Source of the DNA: Pseudomonas fluorescens
GTDB taxonomy: Bacteria > Pseudomonadota > Gammaproteobacteria > Pseudomonadales > Pseudomonadaceae
Length of the DNA: 64,000 nucleotides
Direction: 5' to 3'
NCBI RefSeq assembly: GCF_003732425.1
Contig: NZ_MOBX01000001.1
Location: 211,402-275,401, forward strand
Of this stretch, positions 38,455-47,148 are shown piece by piece. How positions within the stretch are numbered: position 1 is the stretch's first letter; each line of letters opens with the position of its first letter. Made by a program: the position numbers and the translations under genes. Under the pieces are notes generated by a model that saw only the letters and a list, made by a program, of their open reading frames with translations, was not told the DNA's origin and did no database searches.

Positions 38455-39381
38455 ATGGCAACGATTCACATCGGTATTTCCGGCTGGCGCTACGCACCGT
38501 GGCGCGGGGACTTCTACCCCAGGGGACTGGCACAGAAACGCGAATTGCAGTTCGCTTCGCGGGCGGTCAACAGCATCGAAATCAATGGATCGTTCTACGC
38601 GCTGCAACGGCCCGAACGCTATGCGCAGTGGTACGCCGAAACGCCCGACGACTTCATTTTCAGCGTCAAGGCGCCGCGCTTCATTACCCACATCCGTCGC
38701 TTGCGCGAAATCGAAAAGCCCTTGGCGAACTTCTTCGCTTCCGGGGTGCTGGAACTCAGGGAAAAACTCGGGCCGATCCTTTGGCAATTTCCGCCGAACT
38801 TCAAATTCGAGCCTGAGCGCTTCGAACATTTTCTTGCGCTACTGCCCCACGACACCGAAGCCGCCGCCACCCTCGCCCATCAGCACGATCCCCACCTGCA
38901 TGGCCACGCCAGCATGAAAGCCTGGCGCAAAAAGCCGCTGCGCCATGCCGTGGAGATCCGCAACGAAAGCTTTATTGACCCGGAGTTTGTGCGCCTGTTG
39001 AAACGCCACAACACCGCACTGGTGATCGCCGACACTGCCGATAAGTGGCCGTACCGAGAAGACATCACCAGCGACTTCATCTACTTGCGCCTGCACGGCG
39101 CCGAAGAACTTTACGCCAGCGGCTACACCGCACCAGCCCTCAAACACTGGGCCGAGCGCATCGACGCCTGGCACCACGGCGAGCAACCGAAGGACGCGCA
39201 CCTGATCGCTCCACGCCTGAAGCCCCGCGCGCGTAAAAGCCGTGAAGTGTTCTGCTATTTCGACAACGACATCAAAGTCCGCGCGCCCTATGACGCGCGG
39301 GAGTTGCTGCAGCGTTTCGAGCTGGATAAAGACCTCGCCACCGCCCCGGGCGAACCCGCTGGCGAAGGAGTGTTGGCATGA
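38455..39381 (+). CDS. DUF72 domain protein (YecE-like)
   Basis: A 308-residue protein with the DUF72 TIM-barrel-like hallmarks: [17 protein letters not shown] at the N-terminus, [42 protein letters not shown] and [15 protein letters not shown], ending with a CYFDNDIK segment. The family is widespread and its function is unknown, although an endonuclease-like barrel has been proposed from structure. The ATG follows GGAGGGCGGC. It overlaps the downstream endonuclease/phosphatase gene by four bases, so it is first in the operon leading to clsB. Confidence 0.92.
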   Translation: MATIHIGISGWRYAPWRGDFYPRGLAQKRELQFASRAVNSIEINGSFYALQRPERYAQWYAETPDDFIFSVKAPRFITHIRRLREIEKPLANFFASGVLELREKLGPILWQFPPNFKFEPERFEHFLALLPHDTEAAATLAHQHDPHLHGHASMKAWRKKPLRHAVEIRNESFIDPEFVRLLKRHNTALVIADTADKWPYREDITSDFIYLRLHGAEELYASGYTAPALKHWAERIDAWHHGEQPKDAHLIAPRLKPRARKSREVFCYFDNDIKVRAPYDARELLQRFELDKDLATAPGEPAGEGVLA

Positions 39382-40175
39382 GCATTCCGGAACCGGTCGG
39401 TTTCACCGATGAAGGCTCGGTGGTCGCGCCGTCGGTGCGCACGTTCACCGTACTGACGGTCAATACCCACAAGGGGTTCACCGCGCTCAACCGGCGCTTC
39501 ATCCTGCCGGAGCTGCGCGAGGCGGTACGCAGCGTCGCCGCCGACGTGGTGTTCCTGCAGGAAGTCCACGGCACCCACGAACAGCATCCCAAGCGCTATA
39601 ACAATTGGCCAGCGATGCCGCAGTACGAATTCCTCGCCGACAGCCTCTGGCCGCAGTTCGCCTATGGGCGCAACGCGGTGTACCCGGAGGGCGATCACGG
39701 CAACGCGCTGCTGTCGAAATTCCAGATCATTCGCCACGACAACCTCGACGTGTCGATCAGCGGCCACGAGAACCGTGGCCTGTTGCATTGCGTGCTGCGC
39801 CTGCCCGGTGACGGCACCGAAGTACATGCGATTTGCGTGCATCTGGGCCTGCGCGAAAGTCATCGCAACGCCCAACTGGATTTGCTTATGCAACGCCTGG
39901 CGGAGTTGCCCGACGACGCGCCGGTCATCGTTGCCGGCGACTTCAATGACTGGCGCCAGCGCGCCGATGCACAACTCAAACCCTGCGGCCTGCGCGAAGT
40001 ATTCGCCGAGCATCAGGGCAAACCGGCGCGCAGTTTTCCGGCGCGTCTGCCAACGCTGCGGCTCGACCGCATTTACGTGCGCAACCTCAAGGCCAGCCAG
40101 CCGACAGTCCTGGCCAACCGTCCCTGGTCGCACCTTTCCGACCATGTCCCGTTATCGGTAGAGATCGAACTATGA
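39378..40175 (+). CDS. ybhP: Endonuclease/exonuclease/phosphatase family protein (YbhP-like)
   Basis: A 265-residue EEP-fold hydrolase. [11 protein letters not shown] gives the metal-binding Asn region, [13 protein letters not shown] the catalytic Glu, [11 protein letters not shown] and [10 protein letters not shown] the His and Asp-x-Asn, and [12 protein letters not shown] the terminal Ser-Asp-His. All motifs are intact. In E. coli the same gene (ybhP) is encoded with clsB (ybhO) and ybhN, and here the order is ybhP-clsB-ybhN with ATGA overlaps throughout. A phospholipid-related phosphodiesterase role is plausible but unproven. Confidence 0.92.
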   Translation: MSIPEPVGFTDEGSVVAPSVRTFTVLTVNTHKGFTALNRRFILPELREAVRSVAADVVFLQEVHGTHEQHPKRYNNWPAMPQYEFLADSLWPQFAYGRNAVYPEGDHGNALLSKFQIIRHDNLDVSISGHENRGLLHCVLRLPGDGTEVHAICVHLGLRESHRNAQLDLLMQRLAELPDDAPVIVAGDFNDWRQRADAQLKPCGLREVFAEHQGKPARSFPARLPTLRLDRIYVRNLKASQPTVLANRPWSHLSDHVPLSVEIEL

Positions 40176-41446
40176 GCAGCGCGCCGCTGGAGAAATCCGC
40201 CGTGGAACCGATCGCCATCAACCCGCCGATCCGCGAGCCCGGCCACGTTGATGTCGAGTACAACTGGCAAGGCAACAACCATGTGCAATTGCTGGAAAAC
40301 GGCGAGGAATATTTCCCGCGAGTATTCGAAGCCATGCGCGCGGCGAAGAGTGAAATCCTCCTCGAGACCTTTATCGTTTTCGAAGACAAGGTCGGTGCCG
40401 AGCTGCAGGAGATTCTGATCGACGCTGCCCGGCGCGGCGTGCGCACCACCGTCAGCCTCGACGGCTTTGGTTGCGGCGAATTGAGCACCGGTTACCTCGC
40501 CGCACTGAGCGAGGCCGGCGTGCATCTGCAAATCTTCGATCCGGCCCCGAAACACTTGGGCATTCGCACCAACTGGTTCCGCCGTTTGCACCGCAAGATT
40601 GTGGTGGTCGATGGCCTGATCGCGTTTATTGGCGGAATCAATTTTTCCGGCGATCACCTGAGCGATTTCGGCCCCGAAGCCAAGCAGGACTACTCGGTGG
40701 AAGTCCAGGGTCCGGTCGTCGCCGACATCCACCACTTTGCCCTGCTGCAAAGCGGTCGTCCCGGACGCGCACGCTTCTGGTGGCAACGCCGGCGCCAGCG
40801 TCGCGCAGAAATGGCCTTCACCGATCACGACGGTCAGGTGCGTCTGGTGTTCCGCGACAACGATCAACACAGCACCGACATCGAAGACATTTATTTACAG
40901 GCGCTGCGCCGCGCCAAACGCCGGGTGGTGATCGCCAACGCCTACTTCTTTCCCGGTTATCGTTTGCTGCGGGAAATCCGTAATGCGGCACGGCGCGGGG
41001 TCGAGGTACGCCTGATTCTGCAGGGGCAACCGGACATGCTGGTGGCCAAACTGGCGGCGCGCATGACCTACGATTATTTGCTCAAGGCCGGGGTGCAGAT
41101 TCACGAATACTGCCAGCGCCCGCTGCACGGCAAAGTGGCGCTGGTCGACGAAGAGTGGAGCACGGTCGGCTCAAGCAATCTCGACCCGCTGAGCCTGTCG
41201 CTGAACCTGGAAGCCAACGTGCTGATCCGCGACCGCGCCTTCAATCAGCATTTGTTCGAACGCCTCGAAGACCTCAGCCAAAACCACTGTAAAGCCATGG
41301 ACCCCAGCAAGTCGCCACGTGGTCGGATCTGGCACATGACTGTGGGTTTTCTGGTGTTCCACTTTTTGCGGCATTTCCCGGCGATGGCCGGTTGGCTACC
41401 GGCGCACAAACCTAGACTGAAGCCATTTCGAGGGAACCGCTCATGA
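40172..41446 (+). CDS. clsB: Cardiolipin synthase B
   Basis: A 424-residue phospholipase D superfamily enzyme with two HKD motifs: [10 protein letters not shown] with His at 140 and [21 protein letters not shown] with His at 319 (HGKVALVD). There are no N-terminal transmembrane helices, which separates ClsB from ClsA. It makes cardiolipin from phosphatidylglycerol and, in E. coli, also phosphatidylglycerol-type products by transfer to glycerol. It sits in a tightly overlapping operon with the EEP hydrolase and a YbhN-like membrane protein. PgpA, supplying phosphatidylglycerol, is also in this window. Confidence 0.95.
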   Translation: MSSAPLEKSAVEPIAINPPIREPGHVDVEYNWQGNNHVQLLENGEEYFPRVFEAMRAAKSEILLETFIVFEDKVGAELQEILIDAARRGVRTTVSLDGFGCGELSTGYLAALSEAGVHLQIFDPAPKHLGIRTNWFRRLHRKIVVVDGLIAFIGGINFSGDHLSDFGPEAKQDYSVEVQGPVVADIHHFALLQSGRPGRARFWWQRRRQRRAEMAFTDHDGQVRLVFRDNDQHSTDIEDIYLQALRRAKRRVVIANAYFFPGYRLLREIRNAARRGVEVRLILQGQPDMLVAKLAARMTYDYLLKAGVQIHEYCQRPLHGKVALVDEEWSTVGSSNLDPLSLSLNLEANVLIRDRAFNQHLFERLEDLSQNHCKAMDPSKSPRGRIWHMTVGFLVFHFLRHFPAMAGWLPAHKPRLKPFRGNRS

Positions 41447-42432
41447 GCCATACCGAAGCACACCCGAGCGGTCATGCGACACCTGCGACTCACTCGAAAT
41501 GGAGCCGCTGGAAACGTCCGCTGACGCTGCTGTTTTTCCTCGCGCTGATCGTGTTGCTGACGATGTTCGCCACGCGCATTGAATGGGCCGAAGTGCTGGA
41601 AACCCTCGCCGACTTCAAGGTGCGCACGCTGATCATTGCCGCCGGCCTGACCTTGCTGAGTTTTCTGACCTACGCCAGTTTCGACCTGATTGGCCGCACC
41701 TACATCCGGCAGGATCTGACCTGGAAACAGATCCTGCCGGTGGGAATCATCAGCTACGCGTTCAACCTCAATCTCAGCGCCTGGGTCGGCGGGATTGCGA
41801 TGCGCTATCGGCTGTATTCGCGCCTGGGCGTGAGCAAAGGCAACATCGCCAAGATTCTTGGTTTGAGCCTGGCGACCAACTGGTTCGGCTACATGACCAT
41901 TGCCGGCGTGGTATTCAGCAGCGGTCTGGTGCGGATGCCGCCGGGCTGGAAACTGAGCAGTGATGCGTTGCAGGGAGTCGGCGTTTTATTACTGCTGGTC
42001 AGCGCCGGATACCTCGCGGCGTGTCAGTTTTCCAAACGCCGCGAGTGGTCGATTCGCGGGGTGGAAATCAACTTGCCATCCTTGCGCATGGCGATCCTGC
42101 AATTGCTGCTGGGCGCATTGAACTGGTCGCTGATGGCGGCGGTGATTTTCACCTTGCTGCCGAGCAAACTGGATTATCCGTTGGTGCTGGGGGTGTTGCT
42201 GATCAGCGCGATTGCCGGTGTCATCACCCATATTCCGGCGGGGCTTGGGGTGCTGGAGGCGGTGTTTGTCGCGCTGCTGCAACACGAGGCTTCGCGCGGC
42301 AGTCTGGTGGCGGGGTTGCTGGCGTATCGGGCGATTTATTTTCTGTTGCCGTTGTTGATTACGGTGGTGATGTATCTGGTCGTGGAGGCCAAGGCCAAGG
42401 CGCTGCGGATCGAGAAGAAACCCAGACATTAG
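41443..42432 (+). CDS. ybhN: YbhN/UPF0104 (LPG synthase transmembrane-like) membrane protein
   Basis: A 329-residue protein with about eight hydrophobic helices (for example LTLLFFLALIVLLTMFA, LIIAAGLTLLSFLTYASFDL, IYFLLPLLITVVMYLVV). LSAWVGGIAMRYRLYSRLGVS and AGVITHIPAGLGVLEAVFVAL are the signatures shared with the flippase half of MprF. The domain could move or flip a phospholipid linked to ClsB activity, which is inference. GAGGGAA precedes the ATG and the start overlaps the clsB stop (ATGA). It is last in the operon and is followed by a family C REP pair. Confidence 0.92.
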   Translation: MSHTEAHPSGHATPATHSKWSRWKRPLTLLFFLALIVLLTMFATRIEWAEVLETLADFKVRTLIIAAGLTLLSFLTYASFDLIGRTYIRQDLTWKQILPVGIISYAFNLNLSAWVGGIAMRYRLYSRLGVSKGNIAKILGLSLATNWFGYMTIAGVVFSSGLVRMPPGWKLSSDALQGVGVLLLLVSAGYLAACQFSKRREWSIRGVEINLPSLRMAILQLLLGALNWSLMAAVIFTLLPSKLDYPLVLGVLLISAIAGVITHIPAGLGVLEAVFVALLQHEASRGSLVAGLLAYRAIYFLLPLLITVVMYLVVEAKAKALRIEKKPRH

Positions 42433-42439
42433 AATCGAC

Positions 42440-42523
42440 ATCAAAAGATCGCAGCCTTCGGCAGCTCCTACAGGGAGAGTACATTCCAAATGTAGGAGCT
42501 GCCGAAGGCTGCGATCTTTTGAT
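42440..42523. repeat. REP pair, family C, convergent gap
   Basis: ATCAAAAGATCGCAGCC and its mirror, with GTAGGAGCTGCCGAAGG arms, fill the gap between the convergent ybhN and alpha/beta hydrolase genes. It is the most regular family C copy in the window. Confidence 0.88.
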
Positions 42524-42525
42524 CT

Positions 42526-43281
42526 TCAGGATTGAATAATGCTCAACCGTTCACCCACGACCATCTCGGTGATCCAGTCCACCAGAATCGAGGTGTAAGC
42601 CTGCTGCGACACCGGTTCGCTCAGCGCATGATCAGCGCCATCGATAATCCTGTGCGTCAATGAATGCGTCTGCTGGCACGCGGCGCGGTAACTCATGATC
42701 GTCGCATGGGGCACGTAATCGTCGGTTTCCGATTCCACCAGCAACACATCCCCGGTGAATTGCGAACAGGCATGCAGCGCCCGATTGGTGTCGGCGCGGA
42801 TCAGCGTATTGCGATAGTCACGCAGGTCCGCCTTGTCCAGATCACGCTTGGGCGTGTGCCATTGATCGTCGCGATACAGCGCTGGCACGCGCAACGCCAG
42901 CCAGCGCACCGGGCGCAACGAGGTCAGGATCGAAGCCAGATAACCGCCGTAACTGGTGCCGACCACCGCGATCGCCGAGGTGTCGAGCGCCGGATGCGCA
43001 AGGAGGCGATCATAGGCCGCGAGCAAGTCTCGTAGATTGTCTTCGCGAGTCACGCGGGTCAGCGGTATTCCGGTGCCACCGGTATGCCCGCGCAAGTCGA
43101 AGGTCAGACACACGCAACCGAGACCGGCGATGCCTTTGGCGCGCTCAAGGTCGCGCTCCTGGCTCCCGCCCCACCCGTGGACAAACAACACCCCCGGCAC
43201 TTTCGATTTGGGACTGAGAAACGTCCCGCTCATCTGCTCATCATCAATGTCGATTTGAATGCTTTCGCTTCTAGCCGTCAT
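42526..43281 (-). CDS. Alpha/beta hydrolase
   Basis: A 251-residue serine hydrolase with VLFVHGWGGSQERDL (oxyanion hole region), the nucleophile elbow VVGTSYGGYLAS, VESETDDYVPH near the acid and DGADHALSE for the catalytic His. It has the dienelactone-hydrolase/peptidase S15 flavour and no signal peptide, so it is cytoplasmic. Its start overlaps the end of the DUF3182 gene by 11 bp, indicating coupling. Given the ATP-grasp-like partner, it may hydrolyse an ester or amide made by that protein; this is speculation. Confidence 0.88.
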   Translation of the reverse strand: MTARSESIQIDIDDEQMSGTFLSPKSKVPGVLFVHGWGGSQERDLERAKGIAGLGCVCLTFDLRGHTGGTGIPLTRVTREDNLRDLLAAYDRLLAHPALDTSAIAVVGTSYGGYLASILTSLRPVRWLALRVPALYRDDQWHTPKRDLDKADLRDYRNTLIRADTNRALHACSQFTGDVLLVESETDDYVPHATIMSYRAACQQTHSLTHRIIDGADHALSEPVSQQAYTSILVDWITEMVVGERLSIIQS

Positions 43282-44380
43282 AAGATTTGACCGTTACGTA
43301 TTTGAGGAGAAATTCACTGTTCTCAGCCGGCCCGCGATAGACCTCAATGGCGTCCGCCGGCAGCGGCTGAGCGCTGTAGGTTTCCACCGAAGAGACACGA
43401 ATCGCGCGCATCCCCGGATCGTTGACGAAGCTTTGCAGCGCCGCGACCTCGGCACTGCTGGCACCGCCCATGCGCCACGACTGCTCAAGCACACCACTGC
43501 GGGATTTGCCATTACTGTCCAGGCCTTGGGCGATGTCGTAATTGCGCCGCGAAGCGTAAAAACGCGGATAGGCTTCATCCGCCGCACTGTCGAATACCTG
43601 TGCCTGCTCGATGGCCAGGCGCACATCGTCAGGCAACTCCAGCGCCAGCAGTTCCTCGTAACCACCCTGCACCACCAGCAAGTTCGAGCCACCGTAGACG
43701 TCTTCGCCGTGAGCATCCTTGGTCAAGTATTGATCACCGCAGTAACTCAGCACCTTGCCGCCGATGAATGACTGGCCGACGCTGTGGGTGAAGACCTTGC
43801 TCAAGTCCTGCTCCAGCACCACGCCCTCGCTGAATTGTTTATCGATGCCGGGGCGGGCAAGGATTTCGTCGAAGGCGTCGAGGCTTTTGATCACTTCCTG
43901 ACCGCGACCGGCACAGGCGTGCACTGGCTTCATGCGTATCGGGCCGCTGTACAGCAGATGCTCGGCGGCGGGGCGCGCATCTTCCAGGGCAAACACGCTG
44001 AGACCATCCAGCACCACATTGCGCACGCGCTCGGAAAACAACGGCGACCAGCCTTGCGGCGCATGAGCCAGATGACTGCGCAATCCGTGGCTGATGGCTT
44101 TGGTGCAGATGAAGTCGTGCTCGACAAAACCGCCCCACAGATCCTCCGGGCCGTTGATGCCGAGTTGCTGAGCGCTGGCATTACCGACGATGGTTTGCGT
44201 CGGTAGCAGATACAGCTCACGACCACGATGTTTGTCCGGATCGTAACTGCCGCCGAATTTGCATCCGAGAATCTGCGCCAGCCAGCGCGCCAAGGCCTTG
44301 TTGGTCTGCACCTCATGCTGCGGCGCGTCAGGGCGCACCGAGTGGGCGACGACGATTTTCTTGCGAGGTGTCGGGGTCAT
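43271..44380 (-). CDS. DUF3182 family protein, possible ATP-grasp enzyme
   Basis: A 369-residue protein. GWSPLFSERVRNVVLDGLSV, IRMKPVHACAGRGQEVIKSL and GVVLEQDLSKVFTHSVGQSF suggest an ATP-grasp layout: a Lys followed by a Gly-rich loop, then an acidic residue after a hydrophobic strand. The family is otherwise of unknown function. The start at 44380 is chosen for GGAAGGG located about six bases upstream; longer starts would lie at 44395 and 44467. It is the first gene of a two-gene unit with the alpha/beta hydrolase. If it is a ligase, substrate and product are unknown. Confidence 0.82.
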   Translation of the reverse strand: MTPTPRKKIVVAHSVRPDAPQHEVQTNKALARWLAQILGCKFGGSYDPDKHRGRELYLLPTQTIVGNASAQQLGINGPEDLWGGFVEHDFICTKAISHGLRSHLAHAPQGWSPLFSERVRNVVLDGLSVFALEDARPAAEHLLYSGPIRMKPVHACAGRGQEVIKSLDAFDEILARPGIDKQFSEGVVLEQDLSKVFTHSVGQSFIGGKVLSYCGDQYLTKDAHGEDVYGGSNLLVVQGGYEELLALELPDDVRLAIEQAQVFDSAADEAYPRFYASRRNYDIAQGLDSNGKSRSGVLEQSWRMGGASSAEVAALQSFVNDPGMRAIRVSSVETYSAQPLPADAIEVYRGPAENSEFLLKYVTVKSYDG

Positions 44381-44571
44381 GCGTCGCCCTTCCATCGGTT
44401 CGATGACTGTAGCGATGAAAGGTGCAGAGATCAGGCCAACGACCGCTCCGGGAAAACCCTCGGCCAATCAAAAGCTTGGTGGAATCGTGCTGGCACCGCG
44501 CCTGTTTCATTCTGCACGACCGGGCGCAAAACCCCAGCAAATTGCACGATCTGTAAACCTGCAGAGTTAAT

Positions 44572-44659
44572 GTGGGAGCGAGCCTGCTCGCGAAGGCGTC
44601 GTGTCAGCCGACATCAAACGTGCTGACTCATCGCTTTCGCGAGCAGGCTCGCTCCCACA
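44572..44659. repeat. REP pair, family A
   Basis: Wide family A pair (GTGGGAGCGAGCCTGCTCGC and inverse). It abuts the TAA stop of the GlxA-type regulator gene at 44660. The rest of the 279-bp gap (44381-44571) should contain the promoter for the DUF3182 gene and shows nothing else identifiable. Confidence 0.87.
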
Positions 44660-45661
44660 TTAGGCATTCGACGTTTTCAAAAACGGGGTCACACCAAACC
44701 GCGTTCGATAATCACTCGGCGCCAGCCCGGTAATCTTCTTGAAGATCGCGCGAAACGCGCCCGGATCCTGATACCCCACCGTCCACGCAATGTGATCAAT
44801 TGTGCCATTGCTGAACTCGAGCATCTCGCGCGCCTTGCCGACCCGCAGATGCTGGCAGTATTCGGTCGGTTTCAACCCGGTTGCCGCGCGGAACCGGCGC
44901 AGAAAGGTGCGTTCCTCCAACCCCGCCCGCTGCGCCATCGCCGTCAACGAAACATCCGTCGCGCCGGTGCTTTGCAGCCAATGCTGAACCTTGAGAATCG
45001 CCGCATCACCATGACCGAGAATCGGCGCGAAGTTACTGCCACACTCGCTGGCACTGTCACTGTGCTCGATCACCAGAAATTGCGCCGTGCGGGTGGCGAT
45101 GCTCGGCCCGAGCAGGCGGTCGACCAGACGCAAGCCCAGCTCCGACCACGCCATCAAGCCAGCAGTGGTGATCAGGTCACCGTCATCGACAATCGGGGTA
45201 TCAGCCTTGAGCTTGATCTTCGGGTAACGCTCGGCAAACGCCTTGGCCGAAGTCCAGTGAGTGGTCGCACTGCGACCGTCGAGCAGACCGCTTTCAGCCA
45301 ACAGCAGCGAGCCTACACAGACCCCGCCCAGCGTCGCACCGTGGGCATGCTGGTCGCGTAACCATTGCATCAGGCTGGCCGGCGCTTGCCCCGTTGAGAA
45401 TCCTGCGATCGATGGCGGAATCAGCACCGCCAGCAAAGCGCTGTCGTCACCGGGATGACTGTTGTAAATCCGCGTCGGCGGTTGATCTCCCTCGACCTGC
45501 CAATGACTCACCCGCAGCAGCGGCAACTGCGCCGCCTGATGTTCGCCGGCAATCCGGTTGGCCACCGCAAACAGATCGGTCAGGCCATGCACCGCTGCCA
45601 TCTGCGCGCCGGGATAGATCAGCACACCCAGTTCGGAGATGGCGGCCCTTTCTGCGCCCAT
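44660..45661 (-). CDS. GlxA-type transcriptional regulator (DJ-1/PfpI + AraC HTH)
   Basis: A 333-residue two-domain regulator. The N-terminal half is a DJ-1/PfpI-like domain with LGVLIYPGAQMAAVHGLTDL and GATLGGVCVGSLLLAESGLL (nucleophile-elbow Cys in GGVCVGS). The C-terminal half is an AraC module: LTAMAQRAGLEERTFLRRF and IDHIAWTVGYQDPGAFRAIF. Such regulators control amine or amide catabolism (for example ArgR, GbdR, CdhR). AGGGGA precedes the chosen ATG at 45661. It is divergent from the isochorismatase gene, the most likely target. The ligand is unknown. Confidence 0.9.
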   Translation of the reverse strand: MGAERAAISELGVLIYPGAQMAAVHGLTDLFAVANRIAGEHQAAQLPLLRVSHWQVEGDQPPTRIYNSHPGDDSALLAVLIPPSIAGFSTGQAPASLMQWLRDQHAHGATLGGVCVGSLLLAESGLLDGRSATTHWTSAKAFAERYPKIKLKADTPIVDDGDLITTAGLMAWSELGLRLVDRLLGPSIATRTAQFLVIEHSDSASECGSNFAPILGHGDAAILKVQHWLQSTGATDVSLTAMAQRAGLEERTFLRRFRAATGLKPTEYCQHLRVGKAREMLEFSNGTIDHIAWTVGYQDPGAFRAIFKKITGLAPSDYRTRFGVTPFLKTSNA

Positions 45662-45762
45662 TGTCAGTTTTCCCCTGTCTATTGTCGGTGCGGCCAATCC
45701 CCGAATCGCTGGTCAGCGCCAATACTGAAACCACTTCCAGCCACTACATCGAGGACACACCC

Positions 45763-46317
45763 ATGGCCAAGCAAGCGCTCATCGTAGTCGATATCCAGAA
45801 CGACTACTTCCCCCAAGGCAAGTGGCCGCTGGCCGGTGCCGACGCCGCCGCCGACAACGCCGCTCGGCTGATCGCCGCGTTCCGCGAGGCCGGCGATTCG
45901 GTCGTCCACATTCGCCACGAGTTCAACTCAGCGGACGCACCGTTTTTCACCCCGGGATCGGACGGCGCCAAGCTGCACCCGAAAGTGCTCAACCGCGCCG
46001 ATGAACCGGTGGTACTCAAACACTTCGTCAACTCGTTCCGCGAAACCGAATTGCAAGCGATCCTCGACGAACAAGGCATTCAGGAACTGGTGGTGGTCGG
46101 CAGCATGAGTCACATGTGCATTGACGGCATCACCCGCGCGGCGGCGGATCTGGGCTACACCGTCACGGTGATTCACGACGCCTGCGCCAGCCGTGATCTG
46201 GAGTTCAATGGCCTGACGGTGCCGGCTGCCCATGTCCACGCTGCGTTCATGTCTGCACTGGGCTTCGCCTACGCCAGCGTGGTGTCTACTGACGAATTCC
46301 TCGCGGCCAAACGCTGA
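45763..46317 (+). CDS. Isochorismatase-family cysteine hydrolase
   Basis: A 184-residue cytoplasmic hydrolase. The catalytic triad is visible as Asp in LIVVDIQNDYF, Lys in PVVLKHFVNSF and Cys in GSMSHMCIDGITRAA. The DxH metal site of nicotinamidases is not present, so amide hydrolysis of another small molecule or N-carbamoyl hydrolysis is more likely. GAGGA lies before the ATG. The divergent GlxA-type regulator suggests inducible amide or amine catabolism. A strong terminator follows the stop codon. Confidence 0.9.
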   Translation: MAKQALIVVDIQNDYFPQGKWPLAGADAAADNAARLIAAFREAGDSVVHIRHEFNSADAPFFTPGSDGAKLHPKVLNRADEPVVLKHFVNSFRETELQAILDEQGIQELVVVGSMSHMCIDGITRAAADLGYTVTVIHDACASRDLEFNGLTVPAAHVHAAFMSALGFAYASVVSTDEFLAAKR

Positions 46318-46340
46318 GTCATATTCTGCGAAAAACCTGT

Positions 46341-46365
46341 GCCCGCCTCGTAGCGGGCCTTTTTT
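46341..46365 (+). terminator. Rho-independent terminator after the isochorismatase gene
   Basis: GCCCGC and GCGGGC form a short GC stem with a six-base loop, followed by CTTTTTT. It separates this gene from the operator region of the next operon. Confidence 0.85.
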
Positions 46366-46380
46366 CGTCTGTCATAAAAA

Positions 46381-46440
46381 TCTCACGCGTGAGCCATTGA
46401 TGGCACTTTGAATTGGTTGTAGTGTGGCTCACGCGTGAGA
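46381..46440. promoter_or_regulatory. Paired palindromic operators with promoter for the yjfI operon
   Basis: A perfect 16-bp inverted repeat, TCTCACGCGTGAGCCA at 46381-46396 and TGGCTCACGCGTGAGA at 46425-46440, flanks a 28-bp centre. Each arm contains the self-palindrome CTCACGCGTGAG, so there are two identical symmetric sites 46 bp apart. A sigma70-like pair TTGATG (46397-46402) and TAGTGT (46420-46425) with 17-bp spacing fits exactly between them, so the second site would cover the -10 and the start point. This is a typical repressor arrangement, and the start codon follows 22 bp later. Confidence 0.7.
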
Positions 46441-46462
46441 TGCCCATAACCGAGCCATTGCC

Positions 46463-47131
46463 ATGAAAAGCCGTTCCCCCACCGCGAAATCAGAAAGCCC
46501 GAAGGGAGAGCGTGCGAAAGCGTCCACGAAAAAACCGTCGAGCTTCTATATGAAGCAGATGCGTGCGGGCCTGGCCGCGGCCGGTTATGTGAAACACGAA
46601 ACTTGGGTGCTTCCCGAAAACCGAAGCTTGCTCAAGCAAATGGAGCAACAGCTACGCCAACCGATTCTGGCTGGCTCTTTCATGTCGGAGAATTACATGA
46701 GCGCAGGCAACAACTGGACCATCGATAGCCTCTTCAACGCCCTAAAGGCCCTGGACGAGGTGGCTTCGCAAGAAATCACGCTGTCGCTGATCCAGAGCTC
46801 CGAACCCAGCATCAAGCTGGAAATGAACGAATTCGGCGGTCTGCCGATTCACATCGCCCTGGCCGGCCAGCAGATCATCGTCGACACCGTGCTGGTGGAC
46901 ATCGATTCGATCAGCGACGTGCGCGCCTTCAACGACGCCGTGCTGCGCAGCCGGGAAATGTTCCCGCTGTCGTCGATCGGTATCGAGTCGATGCCGAACG
47001 GGCAGACCGTTTACAACATGTTTGGCGCCCTCAGCGCCGACTCGAGCCTGACCAACGTGGTTACCGAGGTGAAAACCCTGGTCGACAACGTGCAGCGCGC
47101 GAGCGAAGCCTTCGAACACTTCTTCAAGTAA
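46463..47131 (+). CDS. yjfI: DUF2170 (YjfI-like) protein with N-terminal extension, possible autoregulator
   Basis: A 222-residue protein. The last 130 residues form the DUF2170/YjfI domain (NNWTIDSLFNALKALDEVA, FGGLPIHIALAGQQIIVDTV, PLSSIGIESMPNG). The first 90 are an addition compared with E. coli YjfI: a basic tail (SPTAKSESPKGERAKASTKK) and then YMKQMRAGLAAAGYVKHETW with VLPENRSLLKQMEQQL, a helix-strand-helix pattern resembling ribbon-helix-helix or MazE/DUF3018-type DNA-binding segments. It heads the operon and lies directly behind the paired palindromes, so it is a candidate autorepressor; this is inference. No strong ribosome site is seen. Confidence 0.85.
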   Translation: MKSRSPTAKSESPKGERAKASTKKPSSFYMKQMRAGLAAAGYVKHETWVLPENRSLLKQMEQQLRQPILAGSFMSENYMSAGNNWTIDSLFNALKALDEVASQEITLSLIQSSEPSIKLEMNEFGGLPIHIALAGQQIIVDTVLVDIDSISDVRAFNDAVLRSREMFPLSSIGIESMPNGQTVYNMFGALSADSSLTNVVTEVKTLVDNVQRASEAFEHFFK

Positions 47132-47148
47132 TCAACAGGGAATATCCA

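Noticed and set aside
46381..46440. Possible miniature transposon because of 16-bp perfect terminal inverted repeats
   Set aside because: No flanking target-site duplication adjoins the arms, the arms are themselves palindromes and a promoter fits between them, so an operator is the better explanation.
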